Source of the DNA: Crocinitomicaceae bacterium
Lineage (GTDB): Bacteria; Bacteroidota; Bacteroidia; Flavobacteriales_D; Crocinitomicaceae
DNA length: 20,720 nucleotides
Direction of reading: 5' to 3'
Assembly (NCBI GenBank): GCA_030833265.1
Contig: JAURHO010000013.1
Coordinates: forward strand, 1 to 20,720
Under the pieces are notes generated by a model, which worked only from the letters and a program-made list of their open reading frames with translations, was not told the origin of the DNA and ran no database searches. Positions within the stretch are counted from its first letter, which is position 1, and the number at the start of each line of letters is the position of its first letter. Shown here in pieces: positions 1 through 8,113 of the stretch. The position numbers and the translations under genes are program-made.

Positions 1-3000
1 TTGGTCAACACCTGCATTGGCAGCAGGAATAGTTGAATAAGTCACAATGATATCATCTGTGTCTACACAACCATTAACATCTGTACTTGTAACAACAAAT
101 GTTCCTGTCGCACCAATTTGGAAAGGCACACCGTTAGTTACACCAGTTACCGGACCACTCCAGATATAGTTCAATCCAGAACCAAAAGTTGTAGTTGCAG
201 TAAGTGTAACTGGCATTGTTGGGTTGTTAGAACAAATCAATTGATCCACACCGGCATTAACAACTGGTAGTGGGTTAACAACTACAGTGTTTGTTAATGC
301 ATTCGTGAAACATCCTGTTACAGGGTTTGTAGCTCTTACTTGGAAAGCAGGCTGCGTTACTGGGGCTGTTGTATTGTTTGTTAATACAGTAGTTGTAGTT
401 GCTGTTGTAGCACCTAAACTTGTCCATAACCAGTTGAAAGTTGGAGTTAAGTTTGTACCAATATTACCGCCAAACATCATGTTGGTTCTGTTGGCGCTAA
501 CTGTTCCACCTGTTGTTTGTGCACAAACACCTGTGGCGTCTTGATTTAACCAGTGACAAGCACCCGTAAATGCTACAGTATAACGAGCAGCGGCATTTCC
601 AACCCAAGATCCGTTATTGAAACAAATCTCTACTACAATGTTTGAAGTACCATCCCAGTTAAATGGTGTTTGGAAAGTAATGCTATTGTTAGCATACCCT
701 AAACCAGTACCAGGTGTATAAGTTGGTACACTATAAACAGTGTTTAAACCTGTTTCAAACGCGGTAGTTAATTGAGTAACTGTCGTGTTTTTCATGCTGA
801 TCGTATAATTTGTCAGCGGAGTTGTATTTGCTGTTGTGATATCAAATGCAACAGATGTTAAGTTACCTGGAAGCAAACCTTGAGCGGTAAGCTCTGCAGC
901 TGTAAATAAGAACTGTTGCTTAGCACCCCAATAGTAATTACCAAATGCACTTGGATAAGAAGAACTTGTATTTGATAATGTTCCGCTACCAATAGCAGCC
1001 GTTCCAGGCAATGAAGGAATAGACTGAGCTACTAAGTTCAAAGTTGAACCCGAACAAATTGGAGCAGGTGAAGCTTGAGCCAAAGTAATTGTTGGATTTG
1101 GATTCACTACAACTGATTGTTGAACTTGGTTTACACAGTTGGCGTTTGTACCAGTAACTGTGTAAACATAAGTTCCTGCAACTGTTGGCGTTAACGCTAG
1201 GTTCGCACCTGATACAGCAGCTGACATTCCAGAACCAGCATAAGAAGCTGTATTCCAAGAATATGTGTAGGCTGGTGTCGCAGTTGCTGAAGCAGTTAAG
1301 GTAACGTTAGCACCCAAACAAAGGCTTGGTGCCACGCTTGTAGCAATATTAATTGCAGGTGGTGCTGTCACGGTTACAACAACCGGAACTATTGCACTGG
1401 CACAACCATTTGTTCCATTTTCTGTAACATAGAAAGTTGTAGTTGAAGAAACAACAGAACTATAAGTAGTTGGGCCTGCTGCAATTGGAGCTCTTTTAAT
1501 TACAATGTCGTCTAACGTAGAGCCCGAAGCAATACCACCAGAGCGCGAGCGCCATACATACGCCCAGTTTGCTTTGTTAGCGTTGACAAACGCCGTTGGA
1601 AGCTGAATGTTGGTGAATGCAGGCGTACCGTTAATCGTCATGTTCAAAACTCCGGCCGCATTGATAGTGATTAAAACATTTGAAGTAGCACCAATCCAAG
1701 ACGTATTTGGCAAGTATGCCAAAACTCCAGGAGTTGTTGGTGTTTGACTCACAACATCACAGTTATACATCAAGTAAATACCTTGTGTGTTTCCGCCGTT
1801 CGTGTAAGAGTCAAAAGCAATTTTCAATTTTGTACCTGTACCATTTTCTGGGTTTGGCGCTGCTGCTAATGCATTCACGTCATCACCAAAACTAAATGCC
1901 ATACCATCAGCAGTGTTAGCTACACCACCTCCTGTACTCACGTACTTAAAGGAGATCTCATGTGCATTGGTGTTAACACCTGAGGCATTGACAGTTAAAC
2001 CACCACTTTGAGACAGTGCATTTGGATGTAATACGAGTTCTCCAGCTGTGACCGCCGCAACCCCTGTTAACAAACCATTTGTAATAGTTGAAGTAGTAAA
2101 GTTATTAGACCAATAGGTCGCTAATGCACCGTAATTAGATGACTGGGCAGAAGAAGTCCCTGCTGCATCTGTATACCAATTAAATGCACCTGTTCCGTTA
2201 CCACCGGTTACTGAGGCCACACTTGCAGTTGGGATTTGGAAACCACAATGTGTTGAGTTGGTAACAACTGGTGAAGTAGGCAAAGCAAGTACAGTTACTG
2301 TAGCATTACTAGAAGTAACCTGACAACCAGCAGCTGAAACTAATGCTGAATAAGTTGAGGTAGCAGTTGGAGATACTGTTTGCGGGTTGTTTGTTCCTAC
2401 AGATGTAGCACCTGTAGACCAAGCCGTTGCAGTAATTGCAGGAACACTACCACCACCATAGTTAGTAGAAACAATGTTCAACATGTAATCCTCATACTCA
2501 CCCCAAGAAGATGTTGAAGCAACACTTGTAATTAACGTTTCTAGAATTACAACCCGCATTCTTGTTTGACCATTTAAGGCAGTAGCTGGAATTAAGAAAG
2601 AACCTGTAACTGTGTATGCCCCAGCTGCGGTAGCAGCAGGAGTATAAACCATTTCACCCGCATCAGCAAATGAACCATTACGGTTGTAATCAATGAAAAT
2701 AGCCATTGAATTGCTATATGCAAAACCAGTGGTTAAACTTGAGAGTGAGAAGTTATATGACTGACCAGCATTCATCGTGTAAGGACCAAAGGTTGTAAAG
2801 TTAGAGTAAGAACCAGCTGTACCAGTTGCAGTACCAATTGTTCCCACAAGTGAGTTAATTGGTGTAGAATTACTCAGGATAGTTGTTGATCCTTGAGTAA
2901 TCGTGATGGCACCAAAATCCTCATCTGTTGTTGGTGTTGAAACACCTGGTGTGTTATAGTTTGTTGCTGGATTGCTGTTTGCTAATGAAACTGACAATGA

Positions 3001-5727
3001 AGCAGTTTGGCCATTACAAATTGTTGTAGGTGAGGCTGCCGCAATAGCATTGATACCTAACAATGGTGCATCTGCATAAGTAGGGCCGTTGAATACAGTA
3101 GACGCTGCTGGGTTAGTTGCCAACACAGACCATGTTACAGTTGCGGTTACTGGAGACGCTACAGGAATTGTACCCGTCCAAGTTGTACCACTTGTATTTG
3201 TTAAAGTAATGTTTGGTTGTGCAACACCATTAAATGCATAACTCAAGATAGCAGATGAAACTGCACCACCTGTAGTAGCAATGTTTAATGTAAACGTGTG
3301 GGCAACTGGCGTACATGAAACTGCTGCAGATGGGTTAGAAGCAGTAACTGTAATTTGAGGAGCAGTTGTGATACCGTTGAATTCAAATGCACCACGATCT
3401 GGAGCTGCACCTGTACCTGTATAACCAGTGTTACCAGCACGAACAACGTTTGCGTAGTCATTTGTAATACCTGTAATTTGAATAGCTCCACCTTCTACTT
3501 GTGTAGAAATACCAGCAACTGGCTTTAAGAAGTCAACACTTGCTGGTGTTAAGCTAATAAAGAATGATCCTGCTGTTGAATAAGTGAAAGTCTCACCAGT
3601 CATGCTATAAACATCACGTGGAGTAACCAACGTTTTGTAGTTAGCCAATGTCTGTTGAACAGCTGTACCCTCCATGTAGATCACACGGCTAGCACTTGGC
3701 GTTCCTGCAAACAACATGTTGTTATTTGAAGTAACGTCAAAGTTATTCAACTGTGTTGCTGTTGCTCTTCTGAAAGCAGCAGTAACACCAGTTCCTGTTG
3801 GCGTTGAAAGGTTGATAATGATGTTGTTTCTCATGATCAAGTTTTCAATCGTAGCAGTCGCATTTGACGCATGGTAGACACCAGAAGTTGAGAAAGCAGC
3901 ACCTGTTGAAGTTGCATTCAAATAAATTGAGTTGTAATCTACATTTACACTAGTATTCGCCAAAGTATTGGTAAGTGAAATACCACGAACAACATCTGCT
4001 GTAGTACTAGTAGCAATTGTAGCTTTGATATCACCAATAACGTTGTTGTAAATTTTAAGGTTTCCATAATGGAACATATCAGAAATACCGAATGCTGTTC
4101 CACCTGCGTTGGTTGTTGTGATATTCGCTACTTTGTTTCTATATATTTCAACACCATCATTTGAGTAGGCAACAGCGATACCAGAAACGTTTCCAGTGCC
4201 AGTAGCTGTCAAGCCAGTAATAGTGTTGTTATAGATTTTGATACCGCCAGAATAGTTTGAATACATTCCATATAATACACCTCCACCAGTAATATTGCTT
4301 ACAGTGTTGTTATAAGCATTAGAAAGATTGTTTCCGTAATATAGATAGTAGCCGTAAGTTAAAGAGGTCCCGGCGTTCGTAACGTTAGAAAATGTATTGT
4401 TAAATACTTGATAAGCATAAGTTGAAGTTGAAAAACCACCAACCGTATAATATCCATAAACCGAACCACCTGTTGTGTACGTTAAACCACTAAATGAGTT
4501 ATTAGAAACCGTACCGTTGTAATACATATAGAAGCCATAAACTGTACCTGAAGCTTTGTTCACGGTAAAAGTCATGGTGTTAGCATTCATCGTGTTGGTA
4601 GGGCTAATTCCTGAAATATAGGCTCCGTATACAATTCCAGTTCCGGTCTGTCCGAATGAAATGGTATTAGAGTTAGTAATGCTAGAACCCGATGTAGCTG
4701 TAGTAGGGTTGGTTCCAGAAAGATAGATTGCAAACATCGATGAAGCAGTTGTAGCAGTAGCGTGCGCTAAAGTAACAGTGTTGCTGTTAGCTGAACAGTC
4801 ACCTTGTGCTGACGAAGAAGACAAGAAAACACCGTAAGCAGTACTTGTAAAACCTGTTCCACCACCAGCAGTGTTATTAATTATGTTGCTGTTAGCTGAA
4901 AAGTTTCTGTAGTAGATTCCATAGACGGCATATGATACTGACGCCGCGCCTCCTCCAAAATTCTGGATAGTATTGCCGTTTGTAGTAATGTTAACGTCAT
5001 AGAAATCGAATGGCGTAAAATCTGCGTAACCTCTTTGGTAGATACCAACGTGTACGTTTGAAATGATGTTGTTGTTGAACGCGAGGTTTTCATTGCGGCC
5101 ACCTAGAGAAGTTACCACAATACCCGTTGCAGTTGTTGTTGCAGAAAGTGCATCATTATTACTAGACATGATACCAGTAACGTATGGCGAAGTACCTTTG
5201 CTCAATGTGATAGCACAGTTTGTAATAGATACATTTTTACAACCATTGGTTCCACTTACTCTTCGTAAATAAAATCCGTATTCAATACCTGTTGTTGTTG
5301 TTGCTGCCGTAGAAGCTGTAACGTTGATTGCATTGAAAGTCAAGAAATCTGACCCTCCAATGATAACAACAGCATCTCCTTGCGCACCAAATGCTGTAGT
5401 TGCAACAGTACCTGCATCCGTTCTGGTGATAACAGGGTTTGCGCCTGTTCCACTTTTTTGGAATACGATAGGGTTAGCTGCTGTACCCGTTGCCGTAACA
5501 ATTAGCGGCGCTGTGGTAGATTCAGTGTAACCAGATGCAACGTTGAACGTTACACCACCTGTCCCAACACCTTGCGTGTTTAGGTCAGTGATTGCTGCCG
5601 CGATGGTAGCATAGTTTCCTGGAATTGTCTTGGTACCAGTAAGCTGGGCCAATAGATTGCCTGAGCTTAAAAGCATCAATACAACTGCCAAGAAGTGTAG
5701 TGATTTTAGTTTAGTAGTAATACGCAT
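1..5727 (-). CDS. Giant secreted modular surface protein (beta-helix, Ig-like, GEVED and lectin-like modules), 3' end outside window
   Basis: An open frame runs without a stop from ATG 5727 to the left edge, giving 1909 residues with the C-terminus missing. Residues 1-27 are a signal peptide (basic start, then FLAVVLMLLSS, ending LLA before Q). Residues about 30-785 are Thr/Asn/Gly-rich and look like a right-handed beta-helix, with repeats such as IYNNTITGL, and close with PDRGAFEFNG. An Ig-like stretch follows to about 880. Residues about 920-1086 resemble a GEVED module (FIDYNRNGSF early, WGEYEDYML at the end). Another Ig-like stretch follows. Residues about 1205-1411 look like a legume-lectin/LamG-like module (HEISFKYVSTGGG, DGMAFSFGDD, KIAFDSYTNGG). 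The rest is Ig/PKD-like beta sandwiches, several with NAGVDQ-type junctions. Such proteins usually end in a type IX secretion sorting domain, but that end is not visible. The likely role is adhesion or glycan binding at the cell surface. Module names come from reading motifs, not from searches. Confidence 0.88.
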   Translation of the reverse strand, partial: MRITTKLKSLHFLAVVLMLLSSGNLLAQLTGTKTIPGNYATIAAAITDLNTQGVGTGGVTFNVASGYTESTTAPLIVTATGTAANPIVFQKSGTGANPVITRTDAGTVATTAFGAQGDAVVIIGGSDFLTFNAINVTASTAATTTTGIEYGFYLRRVSGTNGCKNVSITNCAITLSKGTSPYVTGIMSSNNDALSATTTATGIVVTSLGGRNENLAFNNNIISNVHVGIYQRGYADFTPFDFYDVNITTNGNTIQNFGGGAASVSYAVYGIYYRNFSANSNIINNTAGGGTGFTSTAYGVFLSSSSAQGDCSANSNTVTLAHATATTASSMFAIYLSGTNPTTATSGSSITNSNTISFGQTGTGIVYGAYISGISPTNTMNANTMTFTVNKASGTVYGFYMYYNGTVSNNSFSGLTYTTGGSVYGYYTVGGFSTSTYAYQVFNNTFSNVTNAGTSLTYGYYLYYGNNLSNAYNNTVSNITGGGVLYGMYSNYSGGIKIYNNTITGLTATGTGNVSGIAVAYSNDGVEIYRNKVANITTTNAGGTAFGISDMFHYGNLKIYNNVIGDIKATIATSTTADVVRGISLTNTLANTSVNVDYNSIYLNATSTGAAFSTSGVYHASNATATIENLIMRNNIIINLSTPTGTGVTAAFRRATATQLNNFDVTSNNNMLFAGTPSASRVIYMEGTAVQQTLANYKTLVTPRDVYSMTGETFTYSTAGSFFISLTPASVDFLKPVAGISTQVEGGAIQITGITNDYANVVRAGNTGYTGTGAAPDRGAFEFNGITTAPQITVTASNPSAAVSCTPVAHTFTLNIATTGGAVSSAILSYAFNGVAQPNITLTNTSGTTWTGTIPVASPVTATVTWSVLATNPAASTVFNGPTYADAPLLGINAIAAASPTTICNGQTASLSVSLANSNPATNYNTPGVSTPTTDEDFGAITITQGSTTILSNSTPINSLVGTIGTATGTAGSYSNFTTFGPYTMNAGQSYNFSLSSLTTGFAYSNSMAIFIDYNRNGSFADAGEMVYTPAATAAGAYTVTGSFLIPATALNGQTRMRVVILETLITSVASTSSWGEYEDYMLNIVSTNYGGGSVPAITATAWSTGATSVGTNNPQTVSPTATSTYSALVSAAGCQVTSSNATVTVLALPTSPVVTNSTHCGFQIPTASVASVTGGNGTGAFNWYTDAAGTSSAQSSNYGALATYWSNNFTTSTITNGLLTGVAAVTAGELVLHPNALSQSGGLTVNASGVNTNAHEISFKYVSTGGGVANTADGMAFSFGDDVNALAAAPNPENGTGTKLKIAFDSYTNGGNTQGIYLMYNCDVVSQTPTTPGVLAYLPNTSWIGATSNVLITINAAGVLNMTINGTPAFTNIQLPTAFVNANKANWAYVWRSRSGGIASGSTLDDIVIKRAPIAAGPTTYSSVVSSTTTFYVTENGTNGCASAIVPVVVTVTAPPAINIATSVAPSLCLGANVTLTASATATPAYTYSWNTASYAGSGMSAAVSGANLALTPTVAGTYVYTVTGTNANCVNQVQQSVVVNPNPTITLAQASPAPICSGSTLNLVAQSIPSLPGTAAIGSGTLSNTSSSYPSAFGNYYWGAKQQFLFTAAELTAQGLLPGNLTSVAFDITTANTTPLTNYTISMKNTTVTQLTTAFETGLNTVYSVPTYTPGTGLGYANNSITFQTPFNWDGTSNIVVEICFNNGSWVGNAAARYTVAFTGACHWLNQDATGVCAQTTGGTVSANRTNMMFGGNIGTNLTPTFNWLWTSLGATTATTTTVLTNNTTAPVTQPAFQVRATNPVTGCFTNALTNTVVVNPLPVVNAGVDQLICSNNPTMPVTLTATTTFGSGLNYIWSGPVTGVTNGVPFQIGATGTFVVTSTDVNGCVDTDDIIVTYSTIPAANAGVDQ

Positions 5728-5755
5728 TTTATAGAAGTTTTAAAATGTAGATTCG

Positions 5756-5785
5756 CAAATATATCGTTAAAAATCTAAAAAACAA
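5756..5785 (-). promoter_or_regulatory. Bacteroidota-type promoter of the giant surface protein gene
   Basis: On the minus strand, TTG (plus-strand CAA at 5783-5785) is separated by exactly 19 bases from TATATTTG (plus-strand CAAATATA at 5756-5763). This matches the established Bacteroidota consensus TTG-N19-TAnnTTTG in full. Transcription should start near 5750, leaving an AT-rich leader of roughly 23 nt before ATG 5727, with no Shine-Dalgarno sequence. Confidence 0.75.
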
Positions 5786-5823
5786 AAAATTAAATTACAT
5801 CAAGAAAATTTATGACTTTCATG

Positions 5824-5831
5824 TACTTTTG
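5824..5831 (+). promoter_or_regulatory. -7 promoter element of the SDR gene, 5 nt before the ATG
   Basis: TACTTTTG fits TAnnTTTG and ends 5 nt before ATG 5837. Bacteroidota transcription usually starts about 5-7 nt after this element, so the mRNA would start at or next to the start codon. No TTG sits at the usual upstream distance, so the -33 element is weak or absent. Confidence 0.5.
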
Positions 5832-5836
5832 ACATC

Positions 5837-6625
5837 ATGATAACAGAATTGAACTCATTGCGCGCTTTAGTGTGCGGATCCACCCAAGGAATTGGGCTTG
5901 CAGTAGCACAGCAATTGGCAAAAGACGGCTTTAGCGTTTGCCTCACTGCTAGAAATGAAGAGAAATTAAAAACGGCGCTTGCCACCTTAGATATTACTAA
6001 TGGCCAAGCTCACCAATATTTTGTTTCAGATTTTTCAAATCCTGAAGGCTTAAAGCATGCTGTTCATCAATTTATTTCAGAAAACGGTGACCTTCATTTA
6101 TTGATCAACAATACTGGGGGGCCAAAAAGCGGCCCAATTGTCGATGCTGACCCAGCAGAATTTCTTGCCGCCTTTAATCAGCACCTTATTTGTAACCATA
6201 TTTTAATGCAAGCCATTTTGCCAGGCATGAAAGCCAAAGGTTACGGCAGAATCATCAATATCATCTCGACTTCGGTCAAACAGCCTTTGCCAAACCTTGG
6301 GGTTTCAAACACCATCCGCGGTGCGGTAGCCAACTGGAGCAAAACCCTCGCCACTGAACTTGGCGGATTCGGCATCACTGTTAATAATGTACTACCCGGT
6401 GCCACCAATACGCAAAGACTCACTGAAATTGCAAGTGTAAAGGCAAATAAAACAGGGGAATCTGTAGAAGAAATTCTAGCAGAGATGGGGCAAGAAAGCC
6501 CAATGAAGCGTATAGCCGAACCAGAAGAGGTTGCAGCGGCGGTGGCTTTTTTAGCTTCGCCTAGTGCTTCTTATATAAATGGTATCAACTTACCAGTAGA
6601 CGGTGGCCGTACAAAGAGCTTGTAA
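5837..6625 (+). CDS. Short-chain dehydrogenase/reductase family protein (FabG-like) with altered active-site residues
   Basis: This 262-residue protein has the length and Rossmann fold of classical SDR enzymes. The nucleotide-binding motif is G14-STQ-G18-I-G20 with NNTGG at 91-95, where the family usually has NNAG. The post-catalytic turn is NNVLPGATNT (183-192) and the C-terminus ends INLPVDGGRTKSL, all as in 3-oxoacyl-ACP-reductase-like SDRs. At the usual Tyr-x-x-x-Lys site the sequence reads S157-NTI-R161, so both catalytic residues are replaced. A Ser of the catalytic tetrad may remain at 144 or 146. Related SDR groups with such a SN-(S/T)-(I/V)-R segment exist in bacteria, so this is probably a subgroup trait and not an inactivating mutation. 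The substrate is unknown. The gene has its own short-leader start, and its stop is 1 bp from the end of the convergent gene. Confidence 0.9.
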   Translation: MITELNSLRALVCGSTQGIGLAVAQQLAKDGFSVCLTARNEEKLKTALATLDITNGQAHQYFVSDFSNPEGLKHAVHQFISENGDLHLLINNTGGPKSGPIVDADPAEFLAAFNQHLICNHILMQAILPGMKAKGYGRIINIISTSVKQPLPNLGVSNTIRGAVANWSKTLATELGGFGITVNNVLPGATNTQRLTEIASVKANKTGESVEEILAEMGQESPMKRIAEPEEVAAAVAFLASPSASYINGINLPVDGGRTKSL

Positions 6626-6626
6626 G

Positions 6627-6953
6627 CTATTTTTTTCGATTTCTTTTTTCAAGCAACGAGCGGTACGCAAATAAAATTGGGAAACCAAATAGCAAACTAA
6701 AGGCCAGCATATAGCCGCGCTTTGTCAGGTAAAAATCCACCACTTCTGTCATTTCGGAAGGGTCATAACCCATTCCTAAAAAATAAGCTAGACTCAAAGG
6801 CGCTTGCAAGATATATTGCCTCCCTCCTCTTTCATAGACAATCTCGCCTTCAAATAAATTCGGGCTAATTAAAATGAGCAGCAGTCCGATAGTTAAAAAA
6901 CTCAGGACGAAAACAAACCAAGGTTTGAGTAAGTATTGCTTCAATTGATTCAT
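6627..6953 (-). CDS. Small two-helix membrane protein of unknown function
   Basis: The 108-residue protein starts MNQLKQYLLKPWF. It has two hydrophobic helices, about 13-31 (VFVLSFLTIGLLLILI) and about 81-97 (MLAFSLLFGFPILFAY). The 50-residue segment between them carries charged and aromatic residues (FEGEIVYERGGRQYILQ, then GMGYDPSEM), and the tail is basic (LEKRNRKK). I do not recognise a named family. With two helices and the basic C-terminus inside, the middle segment would face the periplasm. The gene converges on the SDR gene with 1 bp between stop codons and is divergent from the glycosyltransferase gene, so it is probably transcribed alone. The TAG stop at 6627-6629 and the -7 element before its ATG support it as a real gene. 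Confidence 0.72.
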   Translation of the reverse strand: MNQLKQYLLKPWFVFVLSFLTIGLLLILISPNLFEGEIVYERGGRQYILQAPLSLAYFLGMGYDPSEMTEVVDFYLTKRGYMLAFSLLFGFPILFAYRSLLEKRNRKK

Positions 6954-6957
6954 GTGG

Positions 6958-6965
6958 CAAAATTA
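6958..6965 (-). promoter_or_regulatory. -7 promoter element of the small membrane protein gene, 4 nt before the ATG
   Basis: Read on the minus strand the sequence is TAATTTTG, a full match to TAnnTTTG. It ends 4 nt before ATG 6953, again predicting a leaderless or near-leaderless mRNA. No TTG is seen at the expected -33 distance. Confidence 0.5.
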
Positions 6966-6978
6966 CCTTAAATCTAGC

Positions 6979-6986
6979 TATTTTCG
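6979..6986 (+). promoter_or_regulatory. Possible -7 element of the glycosyltransferase gene
   Basis: TATTTTCG differs from TAnnTTTG by one base and ends 11 nt before ATG 6998. It lies in the 44-bp divergent gap, close to the opposite-strand -7 element at 6958-6965, so the two promoters would be nearly back to back. Confidence 0.35.
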
Positions 6987-6997
6987 CAGCGCTTGTT

Positions 6998-8083
6998 ATG
7001 AAACAGATTGCGTACTTGTGTTTGTCAAAAGGATGGGGAGGTTTAGAAATGAACCAGATTCGCAACGCAAAAGCCATGCAAGACCGCGGCCACCAAGTTT
7101 TAATGATTGTCCAAGATCAAAGCCCTGTGCAGCTCCAAGCGCTTGCGCTCAGTATACCTTATTATATAGTCCAAAAAAAACCTCGTCATTATCAGTGGCT
7201 TTTTGCTTTGAAATTGGTGCGCATTTTGAAAAAATATGACAAACAACACCTGTTCTTTAGAAATAACAGAGAAATGAGTTTGGCTGCTAGCATTGCTTTT
7301 TTTTCATTTGGTAAGATCAAAGTGCATTATTTTATGGAAATGGCTTTGGGTGGTCTGCGCAAAGAATGGTTCAGAACCCTGCGCTACTCTTTTTTTACTA
7401 CTTGGAATTGCCCTTTGCCTTACTTAGTAAACCAAGTCAGGGAATACGCCAGAATGGACAATAATAAAATGAACTTGATTCCATCCGGCTACCATTTGTT
7501 GACCGAACCAAGCATCGGTCAGAAAAGTGCCCGATCCAAACTAAACTGGCCCGAAAATTCAAAATTAATAGTTGTTGTAGGGCGGCTCGATCCAAAAAAA
7601 AGACAAGACTTTGTGTGGGAAATGTTCGCGATGAGGCCCCATGATAATGAATACCTTGTTTTTGTGGGCACCAGCACTGCTGACGAAACGCCTATTTTTG
7701 AAAAAGAGCTGCGGACTAAAATCAATGCGCACCCTAAAGGAAAACAAGTGATTTGGGCCGGTTTCCAAGAAAACATGGTTGCGGTTTATGCGGCAGCAGA
7801 TCTCATTATCATGCCATCTGCATTTGAAACCTTTGGAATGGCGACACTCGAAGCGCTGAGCCTGGGTTGTCCTGTTGTTGGCTCCAATACAGGCGGAACG
7901 TCAGAATTGATTGCATTATACGGTGGCGGTTTAACTTTTAAAAACCAAAGTCAAGAAGATCTTTCAGAGCAAATTGATCAAGTACTAAAAGGTGCTTTTC
8001 CGGTAGTGAAAATTGAACAACTCAAACAACATTTCAGCTTTGAGCACGTTTGTGAGCAAATTGAAAATGAAGTGCTCAAGTAG
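6998..8083 (+). CDS. GT4-family glycosyltransferase
   Basis: This 361-residue protein has the two-Rossmann (GT-B) layout of family 4 transferases. The N-terminal half starts MKQIAYLCLSKGWGGLEMNQ, with the Gly-rich loop followed by helix residues (AKAMQDRGHQV), and serves acceptor binding. The C-terminal donor domain begins near 188 (LIVVVGRLDPKKRQD, with GRLDPKKR at 195-202). It carries the EX7E signature E277-TFGMATL-E285 and then LGCPVVGSNTGGTSELI. The enzyme would transfer a sugar from a nucleotide-sugar to a lipid or glycan acceptor at the cytoplasmic face of the membrane, probably for LPS or a surface polysaccharide. Donor and acceptor are unknown. A histidine kinase gene follows after 30 bp. 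An oligosaccharide flippase lies two genes further on, which fits envelope glycan work but does not prove a shared pathway. Confidence 0.92.
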   Translation: MKQIAYLCLSKGWGGLEMNQIRNAKAMQDRGHQVLMIVQDQSPVQLQALALSIPYYIVQKKPRHYQWLFALKLVRILKKYDKQHLFFRNNREMSLAASIAFFSFGKIKVHYFMEMALGGLRKEWFRTLRYSFFTTWNCPLPYLVNQVREYARMDNNKMNLIPSGYHLLTEPSIGQKSARSKLNWPENSKLIVVVGRLDPKKRQDFVWEMFAMRPHDNEYLVFVGTSTADETPIFEKELRTKINAHPKGKQVIWAGFQENMVAVYAAADLIIMPSAFETFGMATLEALSLGCPVVGSNTGGTSELIALYGGGLTFKNQSQEDLSEQIDQVLKGAFPVVKIEQLKQHFSFEHVCEQIENEVLK

Positions 8084-8101
8084 TTTGCGCTCATTTTTAC
8101 T

Positions 8102-8109
8102 TAAATTCG
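8102..8109 (+). promoter_or_regulatory. Possible -7 element of the histidine kinase gene, 4 nt before the ATG
   Basis: TAAATTCG differs from TAnnTTTG by one base and ends 4 nt before ATG 8114. It lies inside the 30-bp gap after the glycosyltransferase stop, so the kinase gene may have its own start in addition to any readthrough. Confidence 0.35.
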
Positions 8110-8113
8110 TCTG

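Noticed and set aside
287..5530. Short plus-strand frames (for example 287-544, 5063-5272, 5324-5530) and minus-strand frames such as 986-1258, 3285-3491 and 4881-5102
   Set aside because: They are out-of-frame or antisense shadows of the single 1909-codon minus-strand frame, whose translation shows a signal peptide and coherent domains throughout.
1..5727. Repetitive GT/CA-rich DNA as a CRISPR array or non-coding satellite
   Set aside because: The repetition comes from Thr/Val/Asn-rich beta repeats in a continuous reading frame. No exact repeats with regular spacers are present.
6617..6636. Possible terminator AGCT-TGTA-AGCT followed by T's at the end of the SDR gene
   Set aside because: The stem is only four base pairs and lies across both gene ends. 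It is too weak to call.
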